From: Karstenula rhodostoma CBS 690.94
Taxonomy: Eukaryota; Ascomycota; Dothideomycetes; Pleosporales; Didymosphaeriaceae
Direction of reading: 5' to 3'
NCBI GenBank assembly: GCA_010093485.1
Contig: MU001499.1
Span: forward strand, 186,001-250,000
Length of the DNA: 64,000 nucleotides
This document shows, piece after piece, positions 54,040-64,000 of the stretch. Below the pieces are notes generated by a model. It was not told the origin of the DNA. It saw only the letters and a list, made by a program, of their open reading frames with translations, and did not search any database. The first letter of the stretch is position 1. Each line of letters starts with the position of its first letter. The translations under genes were made by a program, and so were the position numbers.

Positions 54040-55917
54040 CTAATGACGAGGCAGATAGGTAGGATCGTTAGGCAAGGCAGCGAATCGTTGCTCAAACGAA
54101 ACTGGAGGCTCAAATCCATGCGATGTGGATGCTCGCGGGAAGGTGTTGCTCGGTCGGCCACCAAACGGCGATCCAAGACGGATGGTAGCCCGCGCTTGGA
54201 CTTCGGCGGGGCTTACTGGCGAAAGCTGAGCGTTGGCTTGGACGGCTCCCGGTAGGTTGGCAAACGGGTTGAAGCCGGTTGAACCATTGGTTGACAAAGG
54301 CAGTCGTCGGGACCCTTCGACCATGTCGCCCAAGCTGAAGCCACGGCTTCGTACGCGGCGGTGGCTGGACTCAGCAGGCGCCCCGAAGACGTGGCTGATG
54401 AAACTGTTGCCTCGGTTGCGGGCTTGGTCTTCAAAGTTGTGCAGGGCTCTACGCTTGAAGGCACGCGAGATGGGTCGCGGCGCGTGCAGTTGCACAGGAG
54501 AGCCCAGTTTAGGGGGGCGTGCCGATGCCGCATGCCATGTTCGAGCGCTGGGCTGCGTCATGACTACGTCGACCTGAGGTGCACTGTCGAGAGAAGTCCC
54601 AAACACGTTGCTCAAGCCCAAGCCGAGCCCGACATGGAGCGACTGCGACTTCTGGTGTGCCGAGGCTCGCATGTGAGCAGTGTCGACCGCTGCAGGTCGG
54701 GGCGTCTCGTTATTAGCTAACCGCGCCAGAGGGTTGCCTGCCTGCATAGACGGTGCAGTGCTCGTCGCCAGCGATATGTTCATGTCACGCGTGGAGAAGC
54801 TCGCCGTCGGTTGCGAGAATGGCGAGGACAACACGACAGGTCGAGGTGGCTCGGGCGGCGGCGACGACTGGAGAGGCGAAGGTGAGCGATGCATCAAGCG
54901 TTGATAGTGAGCAGAGAGCGTCGGCTTCTGTTTAGCCAGGTACCTCAGACGCCTTCGCACCTGTTTCTCCGCGGGAAATCGTGGGTATGGCTTGTTCGCT
55001 CCCGGAACTGGAGTGTTGCTGCCGCTTTTGGCAGGTCTAATCGTATCAGGAGTACCGGTGCGAGACAGGAAACGTGCAGCAGAACGCACACCGGGTACGA
55101 GGGGCGATTTTCGAGGACCCTTCCAGGTATGCCTCGCTAGACGAGCGACACGATGGCATACACCGTTCGGCGGCACGGTGGTGGGTAGAGCTTTGAAGGG
55201 AGTCAAAGTAGGATCCTGAAGGTATTTCATGTAAGTCATCCACAAGTGGTAGTCCATCTCCTCGGTGAAGGTGGCCTTCAGCTTGAGCTTCGCCTGCTGT
55301 CGTTGTTGGGTCACAATGGGCGAACTCAACATAGGTGTATGTTTGGGTGTAGGAGAGTAGGAGAGGAACGGGTCCATCTTCTCATCTTCGGAGCTAGTGC
55401 AGCTTCCACCGAGCGAAGGGAACGACTCAAAGCTGTCGAAGGAAGATTGAGAAGAATCGGAGAAGCCCGAAGAGGACGTGGGTCTGCTCGAAGTCTCGCT
55501 CTGGCTAGCCTGATCCAACTCGGACCAGTGATGTAGACCTTCAAAGCTGCTCAGGCTGCCCATTTGCGATACAGGAGTCTTTGGGGGCGAAAGCATCCGA
55601 CTCCAAGTCAACGCTGGAGAGAGGTAATCGTTGTCGATGACAGGCTGCAAGGTAGGAAGCTCTGTCGAGCAAATAGAGTGAAGCTCCGGTGCTTCAATCG
55701 TGGGTATGGGCAGGCCGTCGTCCGGGTCGTTGAACATCTGGGTTGGCACGAAGGTGGTGCGGCGTCGGCGAACCTTGAGCACTTGTCGTGGCGGCGGCGG
55801 CGGTTGCATGTCGTCTACCTGCGCGTCCGGCTCTGGGGTGCGCGGCGGCTGCCCGTCCCGGTAGTGGAACATGAAGTTCCGTGGTAGGGTGGTTGACAGA
55901 TGGGGACGGTCCTCCAT
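54040..55917 (-). CDS. Conserved-looking fungal protein, function unknown
   Basis: Single exon, 625 residues from the ATG at 55917 (MEDRPHLSTT); the frame stays open a further 12 codons upstream without an ATG. Most of the protein is disordered, rich in Ser, Pro and Thr with many SP sites. A structured-looking core at about residues 205-265 reads KLKLKATFTEEMDYHLWMTY, then PTLTPFKALPTTVPPNGVCHRVARLARHTWKG. It is strongly helical, rich in Trp and Arg, and looks like a nucleic-acid- or protein-binding helical module. A second ordered patch is RFPAEKQVRRRLRYLAKQK. I do not recognise a named family. Short repeats such as the SSPF/LSSP type suggest phospho-regulation. Probably nuclear given basic patches (KVRRRR, FKRRALHNF), but that is inference. 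Confidence 0.7.
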   Translation of the reverse strand: MEDRPHLSTTLPRNFMFHYRDGQPPRTPEPDAQVDDMQPPPPPRQVLKVRRRRTTFVPTQMFNDPDDGLPIPTIEAPELHSICSTELPTLQPVIDNDYLSPALTWSRMLSPPKTPVSQMGSLSSFEGLHHWSELDQASQSETSSRPTSSSGFSDSSQSSFDSFESFPSLGGSCTSSEDEKMDPFLSYSPTPKHTPMLSSPIVTQQRQQAKLKLKATFTEEMDYHLWMTYMKYLQDPTLTPFKALPTTVPPNGVCHRVARLARHTWKGPRKSPLVPGVRSAARFLSRTGTPDTIRPAKSGSNTPVPGANKPYPRFPAEKQVRRRLRYLAKQKPTLSAHYQRLMHRSPSPLQSSPPPEPPRPVVLSSPFSQPTASFSTRDMNISLATSTAPSMQAGNPLARLANNETPRPAAVDTAHMRASAHQKSQSLHVGLGLGLSNVFGTSLDSAPQVDVVMTQPSARTWHAASARPPKLGSPVQLHAPRPISRAFKRRALHNFEDQARNRGNSFISHVFGAPAESSHRRVRSRGFSLGDMVEGSRRLPLSTNGSTGFNPFANLPGAVQANAQLSPVSPAEVQARATIRLGSPFGGRPSNTFPRASTSHGFEPPVSFEQRFAALPNDPTYLPRH

Positions 55918-56243
55918 GGCGAAGCTGGAGAAGGGTGGTGTCGATGAATGCACTTCAGATTCGATGGGTCAATTTCGGGATGCAGGAGGTCAACCCCAGC
56001 GTCTGCAAGGAGCAAGCAAGATCAAGCACGAGTCCAATAGCTGCAGGTCTGGGTCGGCGGATATGCAGGGTGATGGTGACGGGAGCCAGCAGTCGTTCAA
56101 AAGCTGCGAACGCGACTGTGCGGCCCCACGACAGGTTACACGAGCGATCAAGGGGATCCGCGCCGCGTTGTGTCGGTCGCAGCGCCTTTGCAGGGCGTCG
56201 AGCACAGGTCACTGCGGGTCGCAGTGGCAACACAGGCAAGGAA

Positions 56244-56271
56244 AGGTCGTAGAGAGGTCGTAGAGAGGTCG
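56244..56271. repeat. Tandem GGTCGTAGAGA units
   Basis: An 11-bp unit repeated two and a half times. Confidence 0.85.
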
Positions 56272-56735
56272 TCGGGGCGCGGGCGCGTAACTTGACGCGC
56301 AGGTACCGGGCGAGCGCGCGCGCGATGGTGCAAGGAAATCCGGCAGCGGCCGACGATGCTGGCTACGGGTACTGGAGAGCACGCGCAGCGACGCGGCAGC
56401 ACAGCGGAGTGTCTGGGGATTTGCGGAGTTGGACGGGCGATGGTCGGTGGGCGGCGAACAGGCGATTGGCAGCGCGAACAGCGATCAGGCGGCGGCTCGG
56501 GCGCGTCACTCAGACCTGTCCATGGGCGGCGTCGAAGGCAGTAAGAGTCGTAACACGCAAGGAAAATCGTCGAAAGGCGCGACCAGCCGTTCTCAGGACA
56601 TGGCGACGGCGGATGGCTGCGTGGGCGAAGGTGAGGTTGCGGTGAAAGTCAAAGCTGGCGGGAACTGGGTCGGGGCATGCGCTGCGGTCGCTGCTTGGTG
56701 GCCGCATGGGCCAGGCGCTAGCACACCGCAGTGCG

Positions 56736-56767
56736 CACCACACACCACACACCACACACCACACCAC
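56736..56767. repeat. CACACCA-type microsatellite
   Basis: Irregular CACACCA/CACCACA units over about 32 bp. Confidence 0.85.
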
Positions 56768-59697
56768 GCATTCCGCGCTTCGCTCAAGCGCAGGGCCGCC
56801 TCGTCACTGGGCGCAGGCACGCGCATTCGACTGCACGCGTGCCCTCCCCCCACCCGCTAACGCTCGAGAGCATCCCACTCACTCGCCATGAAGACGTTGG
56901 GTTGTGATGGCTCAGCGGCGCCAATGTGAAGTGAAGGCCGACGCGAAATTCACGCGCCTCGCTGCATCGGGACCCGCCTGGCCCGTGCCGCGAGCCCCTG
57001 CATTGCCTGCACGAACACTTGTCAATCCTCGCCCACTCCCGCTGCCACGCCATGCGACACTTCGGAAACACACAGCGGGCGGCCTTCCGTATGGACTGCT
57101 CTCATCGTCCCCACCCGGCCTACTGCACGTGAGAACGAGCAGGATTGCTTTGCCAGCTAACAGACTACGTATGTTTGTGCCATTCGCTCCTTTGCGCCTG
57201 AGACCACCAGCTGGCGAGACACTGGACAACGCTCCATGTTGCTAGCCACCATCTAGCGCTGCTATTCCTGTCGAGTGATGCAGAGGAGAGGGGCTCTCAC
57301 AGGAAAGTGAACACCGGCGATACAGCATCAGATCAAGATTTTAAACTTATATAGTAGCCTGAGTTGCTCTACGACTAACTATTCTATATTCGTTGGCGAA
57401 GGCCTCAGCTTACATCCGCTCTTCATGTTCCCGTGAGAGAGGGGTTCTATGTTTGTTTACAATTATCATCTCGGTCCCTCCCAAGCTCTCTTCCCCTCTC
57501 CTCGCCCTCTGTCGCGCGTCGAATTGGCGTTTGAAGCAAGCATCACGCCTTCATTTCCTCATCTGCAGGCCCCGCCGCGTTGAGCACCGATGGAGTCGTT
57601 GGCATGCCGCGCTTTCCACAAGCGGCCTCGCTTGACGCGCCTGCGCCCCCATCACACGCCAATATCTGACGCTCCCCCACGGGTGCGCCGAATCAGCAAC
57701 CGTGATGAGAATTTTGCCCAGCGCCAGACTGCTATTGGACGCATTTATCGTCTTCACCCCCAGGCGCTGGGCCCAGGTCGCAGGTGAGGCTGTGGGGTAC
57801 ATATCGATTTCTGCAAAGCATCCACCCACGGGCAACCGCCTGAGGCGACGGAACGTCCTTTTTGATCACGCTCCCATCTGAGCGCCCCTTCCTCGCCGAA
57901 CAAGAGTCGCTGGCCCACCACTGCGTGCACATCATGTGCTCTGGGATATGCGGCGCACCGTCTGTCTGAAGTGTCGCTCCAAGCGTTGACAGCCGTCAGC
58001 TATTGCACGGTCACACGAAGCGACTGTTCAGGTGGTGCGATTGCTCAGCTGTATGCCAGGACGCTGGCGGTAATAAAATGCTAATATCGAGGTATAATTT
58101 GATAGAGGCCTCCGGGACTTTGCCTTTCACCCATCCCATGCTGGTCCTAATTCTCCAAGTACGCGTCAAGAGGCGAAACTGTCCACTGTCTCTGATTCAC
58201 TTGCACCACTTCCTGTCAAGTGTTTTGTGGCAGCCCAAGTGGCTGAACGCATTACAGTGGGGGCCAATCTCGCACTGACGGTTATGTTGTGGCGGTCAAT
58301 TTTTTAGCCTGTGCATGCTCGAATAGGGGCGTATATCAGCCTCTTCCCGAAACGGAACATGTTTTATCGACTATCCACCCGAAAGCATTGACTGCGCAGT
58401 CACAGTCACAATGAGCAAATGCGATGTGGATCTGCGGCAGTCGTCTTTGGGATGAACAGTCTCGTCTATTGCTTGGTAATGAGTATGCAGTGTGGATCGC
58501 GAGAACGGCATGGATGCTCAGGTACGGCGTGATTGCTGGGTATTCTGCTGAGAAAGAAATCTACGCGAGTGTAGCCCATCATTGGGAAGATTTCTGCCAA
58601 GCTGCCATGCTCAATTACTGAGTGTTGCCAAGCTGCTCTCGATGCTCAATTGCTGAGAGTGTTACCATCCGGATAAAAGCACCACCCGAGCAGTCCTTGC
58701 TTCGATGCCGTGCTCTGGGTGCCTCGACAAAACGTGGCTTTGCCTGGCTACTGGAAGTTTTGCAACTCGGATAGAATTCCGAGCTGTCTCTCCTTGCTGT
58801 AACGCTGTGTAGTGCATTTTGTGTCTGTCAAGAGAGCATTCATTCGAATGCTGTGTGACGCTCGCAGGTACCCGTGGGTTAGGTACAGCGACGTCAAGAT
58901 GGAAATCCGTAGATTTTCGTTGGCCGGAACACGCTGCCGTTGCAGAGCACGTCCTTGCTTGAAACAAAGTATTCACATGTCGAAACGGAGGTTGACAACC
59001 GCATCTCGGCAACGTTTCCTTCCCGTGTGTTTCGTCAGCCTTGCAAAGCATAACATCGCATGCACAGCTCGAAACTAAGGTAGCCTAGCGCTAGGCGCCA
59101 TGGTTTGAGGCAGCCTCGCCCCTCACAGGTCTTGTTGGTAGATCAGATCAAACGCGTGACAGGTCGTGAGCTCATTGAGGTAGTGCGCGTGATGGGAGTG
59201 GACGTGCGTGATTCGGCAATGCGGGACAGCGACGTCGCATCGAACACGTCGGTCCGGGCAATGTGCCTGTTGCTGCGCTGTACCTGCGCCCCCTCTTCTG
59301 TCGCTGTCGTTGTCGTCCTCAAGATACTTTTCGGCGATAGTACTCGTATTCTTCTCCTCAGCCGCGATAAGCATCCTCTCCGCTTGTGGCGCTGTCATCG
59401 GCTTTATCGCATCATCTAGCGCGTCATTCTAGCGCGGGGAAGCCTTCACGTCACACGCCCATCGCCAACACCGGCAACACCGGCGACCACGCTTCAAAGC
59501 GCGGCTGCGGTTGCGCCGGAGCGAACTGCTTCTCTTTCCTCTCCGTAGTCTACATCCACCCCGCGCGCTCCTGGCTGAGCAGCAACACAAATCACAACAC
59601 ACCGCGGGAAACACTCACGGCCGCAGCTTGGCTGCCCCGAAATCGCTCACCGCCCACCACACCGCCAGCCAACAACGACAACGACAACACCACCGCC

Positions 59698-60384
59698 ATG
59701 CCCCTCCTCTCACACAGCCCACCCGCCCCCTTCCCCCTCTACCTCCTCCCCAGCATCCCCTTCCGCCGCCGCAGCTCGACAGCCACCACCTCATCCGCCC
59801 CCTCCCCGTCCTCGTCCCCACCCCAACCAACCGCCTTCCTCTCCGCCACCACAACCTCCCACCTCCGCTGCGCAAAGTGCCTCGCAGACCTGATCCCCAC
59901 GACCTCCATTATATCCAAGGGCTTCACAGGCCGCCACGGCCGCGCCTACCTCGTGTCCCCGCCGCCGCCCACCACCCTGCACCCCTCCCCGCCCAAACCA
60001 GGCGCAAACACGGACATGGCCCCAGGCGACCTCCCCAACACGCACACGCACAAAGCGGTGCCGCGCCAACTCGTCACGGGCGCCCACACCGTCAGCGACA
60101 TCAGCTGTCGGGTGTGCGACAGCGTGCTGGGGTGGAAGTACGTCGAGGCTGAGGAGGAGAGCCAGCGGTATAAAGTCGGCAAGTACATTCTGGAGACGAA
60201 GCGGGTGGTGCGGGGGACGGGATGGGATGGGTTTTGCGACGATGGGGGGGACGGGGTGAGAGAGGAGGTTAGGGAGGAGGATGTTGAGTTTGATAGCCAG
60301 GATGAGGATGAGTGCGAGGATTTGTTTGCGGGGGTGTGGACGGCGAGGGGGGCAGCAAGGAGGCGGAGGAGTAGGAAGTTTTGA
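59698..60384 (+). CDS. Yippee-family zinc-binding protein
   Basis: Yippee/Mis18/cereblon-fold protein with one structural zinc site. Single exon, 228 residues from ATG 59698. The N-terminal about 50 residues are Ser/Pro-rich and disordered. The domain has the two CxxC pairs Cys58/Cys61 (LRCAKC) and Cys135/Cys138 (ISCRVC), and the blocks IISKGFTGRHGRAYLV, HKAVPRQLVTGAHTVSDI and VLGWKYVEAEEESQRYKVGKYILETKR. A roughly 30-residue Pro/His-rich insertion sits between the two halves, where the family usually has a few residues. A Glu/Asp-rich C-terminal extension ends RRRRSRKF. Cellular role in fungi is poorly defined. Confidence 0.92.
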   Translation: MPLLSHSPPAPFPLYLLPSIPFRRRSSTATTSSAPSPSSSPPQPTAFLSATTTSHLRCAKCLADLIPTTSIISKGFTGRHGRAYLVSPPPPTTLHPSPPKPGANTDMAPGDLPNTHTHKAVPRQLVTGAHTVSDISCRVCDSVLGWKYVEAEEESQRYKVGKYILETKRVVRGTGWDGFCDDGGDGVREEVREEDVEFDSQDEDECEDLFAGVWTARGAARRRRSRKF

Positions 60385-61778
60385 GGGGCGGGCGGGAGCT
60401 GGGATTGTTTTGTTTGGGGTTGGGATGGGCGTTTTGGAATTTTTTGGGATGGGATGGATGGGCGTTGTGAATACACGATACCCGGACACGACACCACACC
60501 ACACGAACGAACAGACATACGACACGAATACCCCTCGCTGGTCTCGACACATTGGGCTTTTGGCGCTACGGCTAGCATACGACTCGCACATCACAGGCAT
60601 TTAATCATAATACATATATATCTCTTCCTTTTCCTTTTCCAACCCGCTTCCTCTGTATCACGGGTACAAACTCAGCGTGAATTAAGAAAAACGTCTTCCC
60701 TCCCGCGCGTAAACCACATCCACTTCCTACCCAATAGACATGCCCCTCGCCCCCACCTCTCCACCTCCCGTATCTTCGTGTCCAGGTACCTATCCACGCC
60801 CACCGCCCACCACCTACGCAGCCATCAAGCCAACACCCCGCCATGCCGCGCCTCTCTATATCTTCCGCCCTCCCCCGCTGTCATTCTTTCCTTGGTGCGG
60901 TGTGGTGTTCTGGGAGGATACTTTAACAACGCGATATGCAGCCAACTCAAGCCTAGATATACGTTTTTTAGTGGGTATTCACGATCCCACGTCGACAGTC
61001 ATTTAGTACATCTGGCGAGTCCATCTATTTTCAGATAATTCTCACTATTGTATTATTCGCATCCCAAACAAATCTTTGCATTGTTTACAATCTATTTTCA
61101 AACACATTCTGTTTTAAGCTTTCAACTAGGGAAGACATGTTTTTGTGATCATTTTTGTACTCTATCGATTGTTGGCTCTTCGCACGCTTTTGCAAGCCGG
61201 CGGCAAAACACTTTAAAAGGAACTCGGTGGGGTGCCAAACCTTTTTGTACTCTATATGCCCAATAGCGTAAGCTTTTTGTTATTATTTCCCTTGAGATGT
61301 TATTATACTACCTCTCACTCCCTTTCCTTACAATATTTTTATTATACCATCCCCTTCTTGGCTACGGTCACAAGTGCAGTACTGCCTTTCCATCCCTTGA
61401 ATACATAACCGGGGGCAGCGGAGGTGGGGAGTAGTTGAGTATATCCCGATCGCCGCCCAAGGTCATCGTGCTGGGACGGCGGAGCGGAGGAGATTCGCAT
61501 ATGCTGGATGTGAGAGCCGTGGTGTGGCTGTGGCTGTGGTTGGAGGGAAAAATGGCAAGAGATAGGAAAGTCAAGAGAGCCATCCCTCGCCGGATCGAGG
61601 TTAATTCCATTTCGGTTCCGCATACAATTTGCAATACACAGGACGCACACGAACGAGGATTGTCCTTTTCACCAGCCATGATGCTGCCCAAACGCCCGGT
61701 ATACAAAACCCAGGACCCGCTCATTGAAACACCGCTACCAGGCCGCCGCATAGTCCCCCACAGCGCCCTGGACACATC
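60385..61778. other. 1.4-kb intergenic stretch between Yippee and RAD3
   Basis: G/T-rich 3' region of the Yippee gene, short chance frames near 60.74 kb, and an insertion of the family 1 element at 61166-61241. The part next to 61779 is the RAD3 3' UTR. Nothing else is recognised. Confidence 0.5.
61152..61255 (+). mobile_element. Family 1 short element with 14-bp TSD
   Basis: A 76-nt element (61166-61241) is bordered by two exact copies of TTTTTGTACTCTAT (61152-61165 and 61242-61255). It begins CGATTGTTGGCTCTTCGC, contains the pairable TTTTGC...GCAAAA around GCCGGC, and ends GTGGGGTGCCAAACC. TTGGC near the start can pair with GCCAA near the end. No coding capacity. Confidence 0.7.
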
Positions 61779-64000
61779 CTACCCGTCCAGCCCCGCCATA
61801 GCATCATCCATGCCCGCGCCGCCAAACTCATCCTCGACCTCGACCACGCGCTCCGCCCTGCCCTCCAACGCCCGCGTAGCCGGGTTCTCCGTCCCGCTGA
61901 TGGCCTCTTGCTTCTTCTTCGCCTGATGCGCCTGGAGGTCTTCCAAACTCCAGCTCGAGTGCCCGTCGCCCTCGTTCCGCGTGTACGGCACAGACATCTC
62001 GCGCAGGAAAGCCTTTGCGTTGTTAACGGCCATGTCGACGCTGAGCTTGGTGTTCTTGACGTCGAGACCCATCTGGATCCACTTGGGCAGCTGCGTGATC
62101 TTCTTGCCGAACCGCTTGTCCGCCAGCACCATGATGCCGTAGTCGTCTTTACCACGGATGACACGACCTAGACACTGTGCGGCGTGCCGCATAGCGTCGA
62201 AGGAGAGGAAGTCTGATTCCTTGATGCGGTACGTCTCTCGCAAGAACTCTAATCTAGCCTTGAGAATACGCGACTCGGTGTATTGATAGGGCACGCCCAT
62301 GTTGATGACAGTGCGTCCGTAGTGGTGGTCGAAATCGATACCTTCAGACACTTTCCCACGTGCGACGCAGAGTAGGACAGCGCCACGACCGTTGTTACAT
62401 GCCGTGCGGAAGGTCTCCAATGCCAGTGATGTTTCTTGCGCATCAGGCGTTTCGACAAGAATGAGCTTGTATTTCCAAACGGTGTCGAGGATGCCCATGC
62501 CCTGCCATGAACTGATGATGCTTTCCATGTACAGATATGAGGGGAAGAAGACGACAACACCGTCGGGTGTTAGTTTGCAGAACTCTATCAACAAGCTGCC
62601 GAAGTTACGGATGACAGTCATTTCGAGACGGTGTTCGAACGATGAAGTTATTGGGCCTTGATCGCTGCCACGGTCGACGATCATAGGCAGGAAAGTTCTT
62701 CGGGATAGGGTCATGGTGAAGGATTCTTGGACGACGGTGTTGAAGTTCAGCATGCGTGGGTACATGTCTAGCGGCGACATGGTACCGGAGGTGACGATGA
62801 CGGAAGAGAAGCGCTCAAAAACAGGCTTGATAGCAATAGCAGCATCAAGGCAGGTGAAGTGCAGGACTGGATTAGGCACAGTTGCGGTGGCAGATTCGAA
62901 AGGCTCAAGGATAAGGAGAAAGCCTGTCTCGTAGGTAGCGACGAGAGTAGCAAAGGTGGCGACTTCCTGCAATGGCTGGTAGTCTTCGATATTCGTAAGT
63001 TCGAGCGTGCGGACGAGAGATGTGAGGCGTTCGGCGCAAAAGCGGAGGGGCTTGCGTTCGATGAAGGTCAGGTCGCGGAGATGGCTCAGGAAGGAGGGCG
63101 GCGTCTCTGATATGACGTGCAAGACTTTCATTCGGGTCTTGAGGTATTCCACAAAACGTTTTAGGAAGGCTACGAAGTGTTCTGCCCGCCTTATGTTCCC
63201 GGGCACGGCTTCTTTGAGAAGGTCGTCGGGTAGTGCTGGGTTTGCCATGAATGCGTTCTCGTCTCGTGCTTCGTCTGCTGCTCGTAGGCCTTCGACGAGC
63301 TTCGCGTATTCATTCTGTAGTTTCTCGGAGTCGGACTCCTTCATTTGTTTGATCTTTCGATCCAGGTTGTCGACACCACGAGTAGCTTTTCGCAGCGAAT
63401 CTTCGGTAATATCAATGCTGAGAGACTCTATGCACACGTTGTCGATGTTGTGGGCTTCGTCAAAGACCACTATGCAGTCCTTGGACAGTTCTTTCGACAC
63501 GCGCTCTGCAATCTTGGGGTCGAGCAGGTAATGATAGGAATAGATAATGACATTGCAATACGACATCATTCGCCGAGAGGTGAAGTAGGGGCATTGCTTC
63601 TGCTGCTCGCCGTATTGGAGCAAGCCGTCAAAAGTCCAGACACCAGGCGGTATGAGGTTGTGAGGCTCTAACAAGTCAAGATTGTCGTGGTAGACGCATA
63701 GCTCGACATCCTCGCCGCGTTCTTTCTTCTCTTTGACAAAGCCAGCGGTCAAGCTTCGACATCGCGCATCGACGACAGAACCGCTCTTCTCACGCTTGAC
63801 GGAGGGATGGAGGCACAAGTTCTTTCGACTCGTGAGGCCCAGCCCTCTGAACTCTTCTTCGTAGCCCAGCTCCTGCGTGCGGTACTTCATCAATGCCTTC
63901 AGCTCCGCCAAGGCTTTCTCGATCTCGGACATGGTACGTGAGCAATATATTAGTTTCCGGTTTTCAGGATGATATTGCTGGTAGGCTACGATGAGCGAGA
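61779..64000 (-). CDS. RAD3: RAD3/XPD DNA helicase (TFIIH), N-terminus beyond the window
   Basis: 5'-3' iron-sulfur helicase of TFIIH, acting in nucleotide-excision repair and promoter opening. The frame is open from the TAG at 61779 to the window edge (about 740 residues), so helicase motif I (Walker A) and the first residues lie outside. Visible from the edge: SLIVAYQQYHPENRKLIYCSRTMSEIEKAL (motif Ia). The four Fe-S cysteines are in NLCLHP, DARCRS, ELCVYH and KQCPYF. DEAH is in VVFDEAHNID, and the Arch domain has RKIKQMKES and neighbours. Helicase domain 2 has VVFFPSYLYME, GKVSEGIDFDHHYGR (motif V) and RHAAQCLGRVIRGKDDYG (motif VI). The C-terminus is acidic (AERVVEVEDEFGGAGMDD). No intron in this part. 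Confidence 0.96.
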   Translation of the reverse strand, partial: SLIVAYQQYHPENRKLIYCSRTMSEIEKALAELKALMKYRTQELGYEEEFRGLGLTSRKNLCLHPSVKREKSGSVVDARCRSLTAGFVKEKKERGEDVELCVYHDNLDLLEPHNLIPPGVWTFDGLLQYGEQQKQCPYFTSRRMMSYCNVIIYSYHYLLDPKIAERVSKELSKDCIVVFDEAHNIDNVCIESLSIDITEDSLRKATRGVDNLDRKIKQMKESDSEKLQNEYAKLVEGLRAADEARDENAFMANPALPDDLLKEAVPGNIRRAEHFVAFLKRFVEYLKTRMKVLHVISETPPSFLSHLRDLTFIERKPLRFCAERLTSLVRTLELTNIEDYQPLQEVATFATLVATYETGFLLILEPFESATATVPNPVLHFTCLDAAIAIKPVFERFSSVIVTSGTMSPLDMYPRMLNFNTVVQESFTMTLSRRTFLPMIVDRGSDQGPITSSFEHRLEMTVIRNFGSLLIEFCKLTPDGVVVFFPSYLYMESIISSWQGMGILDTVWKYKLILVETPDAQETSLALETFRTACNNGRGAVLLCVARGKVSEGIDFDHHYGRTVINMGVPYQYTESRILKARLEFLRETYRIKESDFLSFDAMRHAAQCLGRVIRGKDDYGIMVLADKRFGKKITQLPKWIQMGLDVKNTKLSVDMAVNNAKAFLREMSVPYTRNEGDGHSSWSLEDLQAHQAKKKQEAISGTENPATRALEGRAERVVEVEDEFGGAGMDDAMAGLDG

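Larger units (their letters stand above)
55918..59697. other. 3.8-kb GC-rich, gene-free stretch
   Basis: No supported coding region or RNA gene. CG-rich sequence near 56.0-56.6 kb gives many long chance frames on both strands. Contains an 11-bp tandem repeat (56244-56271) and a CACACCA microsatellite (56736-56767). It may hold the long 5' leader of the 54-55.9 kb gene. Confidence 0.5.

Noticed and set aside
59511..60152. 213-codon plus-strand frame over the Yippee gene
   Set aside because: Shadow of the Yippee frame with His/Pro/Arg-rich composition; Yippee motifs are in the other frame.
60739..61005. Pro-rich 89-codon frame downstream of Yippee
   Set aside because: Low complexity and unlike any known protein; probably chance in pyrimidine-rich sequence.

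Overview
The window is nuclear DNA from a filamentous ascomycete. Most genes are split by short GT-AG introns of about 45-70 bp, several with CTRAY-like branch sites. The proteins are fungal types: Zn2Cys6 regulator, HET-domain relics, GH43 and GH131 secreted glycosidases, allantoate-permease-type MFS and a fused HisH-HisF. The gene set, and the family of short IYEY/F-box-like proteins, fit a Dothideomycete (Pleosporales-like), but this is inferred without any database search. I found no rRNA, no CRISPR array and no convincing tRNA.

Layout. Positions 1-9.3 kb are accessory and catabolic: an MFS transporter, a secreted GH43 arabinofuranosidase, an unrecognised three-exon small gene, a broken HET gene, an HSL-type esterase and a D-galactonate dehydratase-like enzyme. 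Positions 9.8-31.9 kb are a dense housekeeping block: MCM4, tubulin cofactor A, THO subunit 7, Elongin A, a repeat-filled gap (16.4-19.3 kb), a Zn2Cys6 factor, MED4, NCS-1/Frq1, HIS7, DIM1, IMP3 and a cyclase-family hydrolase. Many of these neighbours are divergent or convergent with only 150-630 bp between them. Positions 32-50 kb are accessory again: a six-cysteine small secreted protein, two related IYEY-type proteins, GH131, a MOSC-less molybdenum-cofactor-sulfurase-like protein, a HET relic, a frameshifted allantoate-permease-like MFS gene, a RutA/DszA-type flavin monooxygenase and an F-box-like protein. Positions 50-59.7 kb are gene-poor, with one conserved-looking unknown protein (54.0-55.9 kb). 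The right end holds a Yippee protein and the C-terminal part of RAD3/XPD, which runs off the window.

How the genes work together. The housekeeping block covers replication licensing, transcription and mRNA export (Elongin A, MED4, THO), histidine synthesis, calcium signalling and 40S ribosome biogenesis. In the last of these, DIM1 and IMP3 share a divergent promoter. The accessory blocks read as nutrient scavenging (plant-wall arabinan and glucan, sugar acids, heterocyclic nitrogen) and interaction or self-recognition genes, several of them decaying.

The most unusual signal is a set of very short dispersed insertions. Family 1 has copies near 7.26, 33.2 and 61.2 kb. Family 2 has copies near 16.9, 17.4 and 40.5 kb. 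A tRNA-like element lies at 17.77 kb. Most have direct repeats of 8-17 bp exactly at their edges, and one copy has an A-rich 3' tail. They look like tiny retroposed elements rather than ordinary MITEs.
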